In this document: piece after piece, positions 61,693 through 64,000 of the stretch
Position numbering within the stretch: position 1 is the first letter of the stretch
How the letters are laid out: each line of letters begins with the position of its first letter
Notes under the pieces: model-generated
Told to the model about the DNA's origin: nothing
The model's database searches: none
The model's input: the letters and a program-made list of their open reading frames with translations, nothing else
NCBI GenBank assembly: GCA_021151665.1
Contig: JAGKWW010000001.1
Coordinates: forward strand, 1-64,000
Reading direction: 5' to 3'
Source of the DNA: Flavobacteriaceae bacterium
Lineage (GTDB): Bacteria > Bacteroidota > Bacteroidia > Flavobacteriales > Flavobacteriaceae
DNA length: 64,000 nucleotides
Translations under genes and position numbers: made by a program

Positions 61693-62307
61693 TTAGAACA
61701 ATCCGTTAAGTTCGGCATTAATGCGGTCTACTATAAAACCAAGGTCTTCAGGGTTATCTACAAAATCAAGATGGTCTACATCGATGATAAGAAGCTTGCC
61801 CTTGTCATAACCCTGTATCCAGGCTTCGTATCGCTCGTTTAGCCTGCTCAGGTAGTCTATAGATATGGAGTTTTCGTAATCACGGCCACGCTTGTGTATT
61901 TGCTTTACCAGGTTCGGGATAGAGCTGCGGAGGTAGATCAGCAGATCGGGAGCTGCTACAAAACTTTCCATTAACTCAAATAACGATTTGTAGTTACTGA
62001 AGTCGCGATTGCTCATCAGGCCCATGGCATGAAGATTGGGCGCAAAAATGTGGGAGTCCTCGTAGATCGTACGGTCTTGTATAATATTCTTGCCGCTTTC
62101 GCGAATTTGCAATATCTGGTTGAAGCGGCTGTTAAGGAAATAGATCTGGAGGTTGAAAGACCAACGTTCCATCTGGTGGTAAAAATCGTCCAGGTAAGGG
62201 TTGTCTACCACATCTTCGTAGTGCGGTTCCCATTTAAAATTTTTGGCCAATAAACCCGTAAGGGTCGTTTTTCCGGCACCAATATTTCCGGCAACAGCTA
62301 TATGCAT
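61693..62307 (-). CDS. Deoxynucleoside kinase (dNK/dGK family)
   Basis: 204 residues. It phosphorylates deoxynucleosides in the salvage pathway. Walker A is GNIGAGKTT (7-15); the catalytic region is QDRTIYEDSHIF, and the substrate-binding part is YLRSSIPNLVKQIHKRGRDYE, with the lid region following. Which deoxynucleoside is used is not readable. It follows the unknown exported protein gene (62311-63102) after 3 nt on the same strand, and they are probably co-transcribed. Confidence 0.9.
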   Translation of the reverse strand: MHIAVAGNIGAGKTTLTGLLAKNFKWEPHYEDVVDNPYLDDFYHQMERWSFNLQIYFLNSRFNQILQIRESGKNIIQDRTIYEDSHIFAPNLHAMGLMSNRDFSNYKSLFELMESFVAAPDLLIYLRSSIPNLVKQIHKRGRDYENSISIDYLSRLNERYEAWIQGYDKGKLLIIDVDHLDFVDNPEDLGFIVDRINAELNGLF

Positions 62308-62310
62308 TAT

Positions 62311-63102
62311 CTAAGGTAAAGTTACTTTATACTGGGTAATTTCGTTCTCGGTAAAAATAGATAAAATTTGCGCAGCATAGTGAAAGCCCCTGAAGCTTTT
62401 ATCAACAGGAACAACAGGCTTCAAGGTATTATCGGTGAACGAAAAAACAAAAAGCCCTTCGTTGTTATAGATGATTGCATTGCCGGGCGGGGCAAGCTGT
62501 ACCTGGCTGTAATCGGGAACTTTACCGAGCTGTTGCACTTTCCCAAACAGGTTTAAAGAATAGCAATTGTTTTTGGTATCTATCCAGTAAAAATAGTTAT
62601 AGTCGCTCTGGTAATAGTTTAACGGGTCGCTAAACGGTGAGGTAATAGTGCGAAATGTTGCTTTGGCAATATCATACAGCCCTATCTGCTGGCGGTTTAC
62701 GTCGTATACCCAAAGCCGGTTTTGTGAGGCCAGGGAAACAGCCTCGGCAACTACAGGTTCGTTAAGGTCTGAAAACAGGATGCGGGAGGTCTCGTTCAAC
62801 TGGTTGTCCAGCAATACCACGGCATTGAACTTTCGGTAGAACAGTACGATCTGCAGCGGATTCTGGATATCAGCCTTATAAATATCGCCCAGGGAAAGGG
62901 TTTTATATTTCAGGACTCGGCCCTCTTTTGCTTTGCGGAACTCGTTATCGGCAATGGTATATTCCCACCCAAACGCATCGGTGCCTACATACGTTTCTGT
63001 TGCAGTCCGGTTTTTTACAAGCAGCCGGGCAGGCAGCCCGATCTCCTGGGCGTAACCACTAAGGGTAAAAACAGCGAGAAGAAATAGGAATAACCGTTTC
63101 AT
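62311..63102 (-). CDS. Exported protein of unknown function, probable beta-propeller
   Basis: 263 residues with a signal peptide (MKRLFLFLLAV...SGYAQ). The rest is beta-rich with repeats of the type LWVYDVNRQQIGLYDIA, YNYFYWIDTKNNCYSLNL and GLFVFSFTDN, which suggest a propeller. There is no catalytic motif. It shares a transcript with the nucleoside kinase; the two have no obvious link in function. It is a conserved hypothetical protein in flavobacteria as far as I can tell. Confidence 0.7.
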   Translation of the reverse strand: MKRLFLFLLAVFTLSGYAQEIGLPARLLVKNRTATETYVGTDAFGWEYTIADNEFRKAKEGRVLKYKTLSLGDIYKADIQNPLQIVLFYRKFNAVVLLDNQLNETSRILFSDLNEPVVAEAVSLASQNRLWVYDVNRQQIGLYDIAKATFRTITSPFSDPLNYYQSDYNYFYWIDTKNNCYSLNLFGKVQQLGKVPDYSQVQLAPPGNAIIYNNEGLFVFSFTDNTLKPVVPVDKSFRGFHYAAQILSIFTENEITQYKVTLP

Positions 63103-63197
63103 CTGGTAAATATAATTATAAATAAGACGCGGATATCAAATGCCTTCATTGTGAATAATTCAATTTAACTCCTGTTCTTTATGTGTTTACCGCATTT

Positions 63198-63230
63198 TTG
63201 ATAATACTATCTCGCAGTGCTTTACATTTG
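63198..63230 (+). promoter_or_regulatory. Promoter of the GLPGLI-family gene (TTG-N22-TACATTTG)
   Basis: TTG at 63198-63200 and TACATTTG at 63223-63230, spacing 22 nt. The ATG is at 63302, leaving a leader of about 65 nt. Confidence 0.7.
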
Positions 63231-63301
63231 TATAAAACTTCGCGGGCCCGATGTAACGAAAAGCCGTTTTTTCAGTCTAAAAAGAAACTAATGATATCAC
63301 G

Positions 63302-64000
63302 ATGAAAAATATACTATTATCTGCATTTGCGCTGATAGCAACAACGGCAGCCACTGCACAGGACTTTCAGGGAATGGCGGTCTACGAAACCAAGATCAGT
63401 ATAAATGATGCGCGTCCGCCCGGCGGGCGTGAGCTAAGCCCCGATGAGCGCAAAGCCATGGAAGACCGGATGAAGAAAGCGCTGGAAAAGACGTTGGTAC
63501 TGCGCTTCGATAAAACAGCCTCCATCTATGAAGAAGAGGAAAAGCTCGAAGCGCCGGGATCAGAAACCGGCGGTATGTTCCGGATGATGGCGTCATTCAT
63601 GGGCGGTGGTGGCAAGCTATATAAGAATGTAAAGGATAAAACCTTTGCGTCTGAAAAAGAAGTGTTTGGCAAAGAATTCCTCATTGCCGATACCCTGCCA
63701 CGCATCAAATGGAAAATGGAGAATGAGACCCGTAAAATAGGCAACTATACCTGCTACAAAGCAACAGCAATTATGCCGGCGAGCAAATCGGATTTCAGGA
63801 ATTTCAGGATGCGCAGGCAGGAAGGTGATAAGCCTGCCGAACAGCCAAAGGAGGGCGACCAGAAAACTAACTTCATGAAGGATGTGGAGATGCCCAAAAC
63901 CAAAACGGTTACGGCCTGGTATACGCCCGAAATACCGGTAAGCCAGGGACCGGAAAGCTATTGGGGACTGCCGGGCCTGATACTGGAAGTGAACGATGGC
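63302..64000 (+). CDS. GLPGLI-family secreted protein (3' end outside the window)
   Basis: The frame is open from ATG 63302 to the last base (233 complete codons). It has a signal peptide (MKNILLSAFALIATTAATAQ), then a soluble region with YETKISINDARPPGG, IADTLPRIKWKMENETRKIGNYTCYKATA and, just before the window ends, AWYTPEIPVSQGPESYWGLPGLILEVNDG. The GLPGLI motif gives the family its name (TIGR01200). The family is found in Bacteroidota and has no known function; members are often next to TonB-dependent receptors, but the neighbour is not visible here. Confidence 0.88.
   Translation, partial: MKNILLSAFALIATTAATAQDFQGMAVYETKISINDARPPGGRELSPDERKAMEDRMKKALEKTLVLRFDKTASIYEEEEKLEAPGSETGGMFRMMASFMGGGGKLYKNVKDKTFASEKEVFGKEFLIADTLPRIKWKMENETRKIGNYTCYKATAIMPASKSDFRNFRMRRQEGDKPAEQPKEGDQKTNFMKDVEMPKTKTVTAWYTPEIPVSQGPESYWGLPGLILEVNDG

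Noticed and set aside
1..64000. A prophage, insertion sequence, toxin-antitoxin or defence island
   Set aside because: No integrase, transposase, terminal repeats, phage structural genes, nuclease/helicase clusters or small toxin-antitoxin pairs were seen. Gene content is housekeeping and envelope throughout.

Overview
The window looks like a chromosomal segment from a member of the Flavobacteriaceae (Bacteroidota), most likely Flavobacterium or a close relative. The evidence is a set of lineage-typical genes: porT and two type IX secretion (T9SS) C-terminal sorting domains, tamL, a GYDIA-type GHMP kinase beside HMG-CoA reductase, a GLPGLI-family protein, the purH-mreBCD-mrdA-rodA cluster, and an AccD without a zinc finger. 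Many promoters carry the Bacteroidota -7 element TAnnTTTG, several with a TTG about 19-22 nt upstream. By eye the GC content is fairly high for the genus. I saw no prophage, insertion sequence, CRISPR array or rRNA.

Layout. 1-3.2 kb: a small T9SS-sorted protein overlapping a long repetitive beta-helix protein. 3.3-11.1 kb: tRNA-Phe (minus), then coaX, an outer-membrane protein, a TPR protein, lptC, a small membrane protein, a CNNM/CBS protein and a SurA/PpiD-like foldase. 11.1-13.4 kb (minus): HMG-CoA reductase and a GHMP kinase. 13.5-20.2 kb: a peptide-use operon (DPP IV-like peptidase, two POT transporters, a thioredoxin-fold protein) followed by a second thioredoxin-fold protein. 20.3-25.4 kb: a tiny membrane protein, then on the minus strand surE, lpxB, an NlpC/P60 hydrolase and comEC. 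25.5-28.8 kb: a Prc-type protease and a lone OppC-like permease. 28.9-36.0 kb (minus): the elongasome cluster with purH at its head. 36.1-40.3 kb: an MacB-like permease, a 2TM protein, folA, an unknown membrane protein, menG and porT. 40.3-45.7 kb: a TrmH-type methyltransferase (minus), tamL, fructose-bisphosphate aldolase and accD. 45.8-50.6 kb: a T9SS type C protein, a TonB-C-like protein, thyA and a bifunctional-nuclease-family protein. 50.7-53.9 kb: etfB-etfA (minus) and pdhB. 54.0-58.4 kb: a DUF5686-like outer-membrane protein, two small six-cysteine lipoproteins and an AlkA-like glycosylase. 58.5-61.7 kb: soluble and membrane pyrophosphatases in tandem. 61.7-64 kb: a deoxynucleoside kinase, an unknown exported protein and a GLPGLI protein cut by the window end.

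Most of the window is core metabolism and envelope biogenesis: LPS (lpxB, lptC), outer-membrane assembly and secretion (tamL, porT), cell shape (mreBCD, mrdA, rodA), isoprenoids, folate and thymidylate, and pyrophosphate energy. I found no clear candidate for a wholly new system. The items most worth following up are the twin lipoproteins with a matching six-cysteine tail, a comEC 3' end that is itself a terminator-like palindrome with a near copy 395 bp away, a promoter element inside the loop of a perfect 14-bp inverted repeat between etfA and the nuclease gene, and the T9SS/beta-helix gene pair at the left edge.
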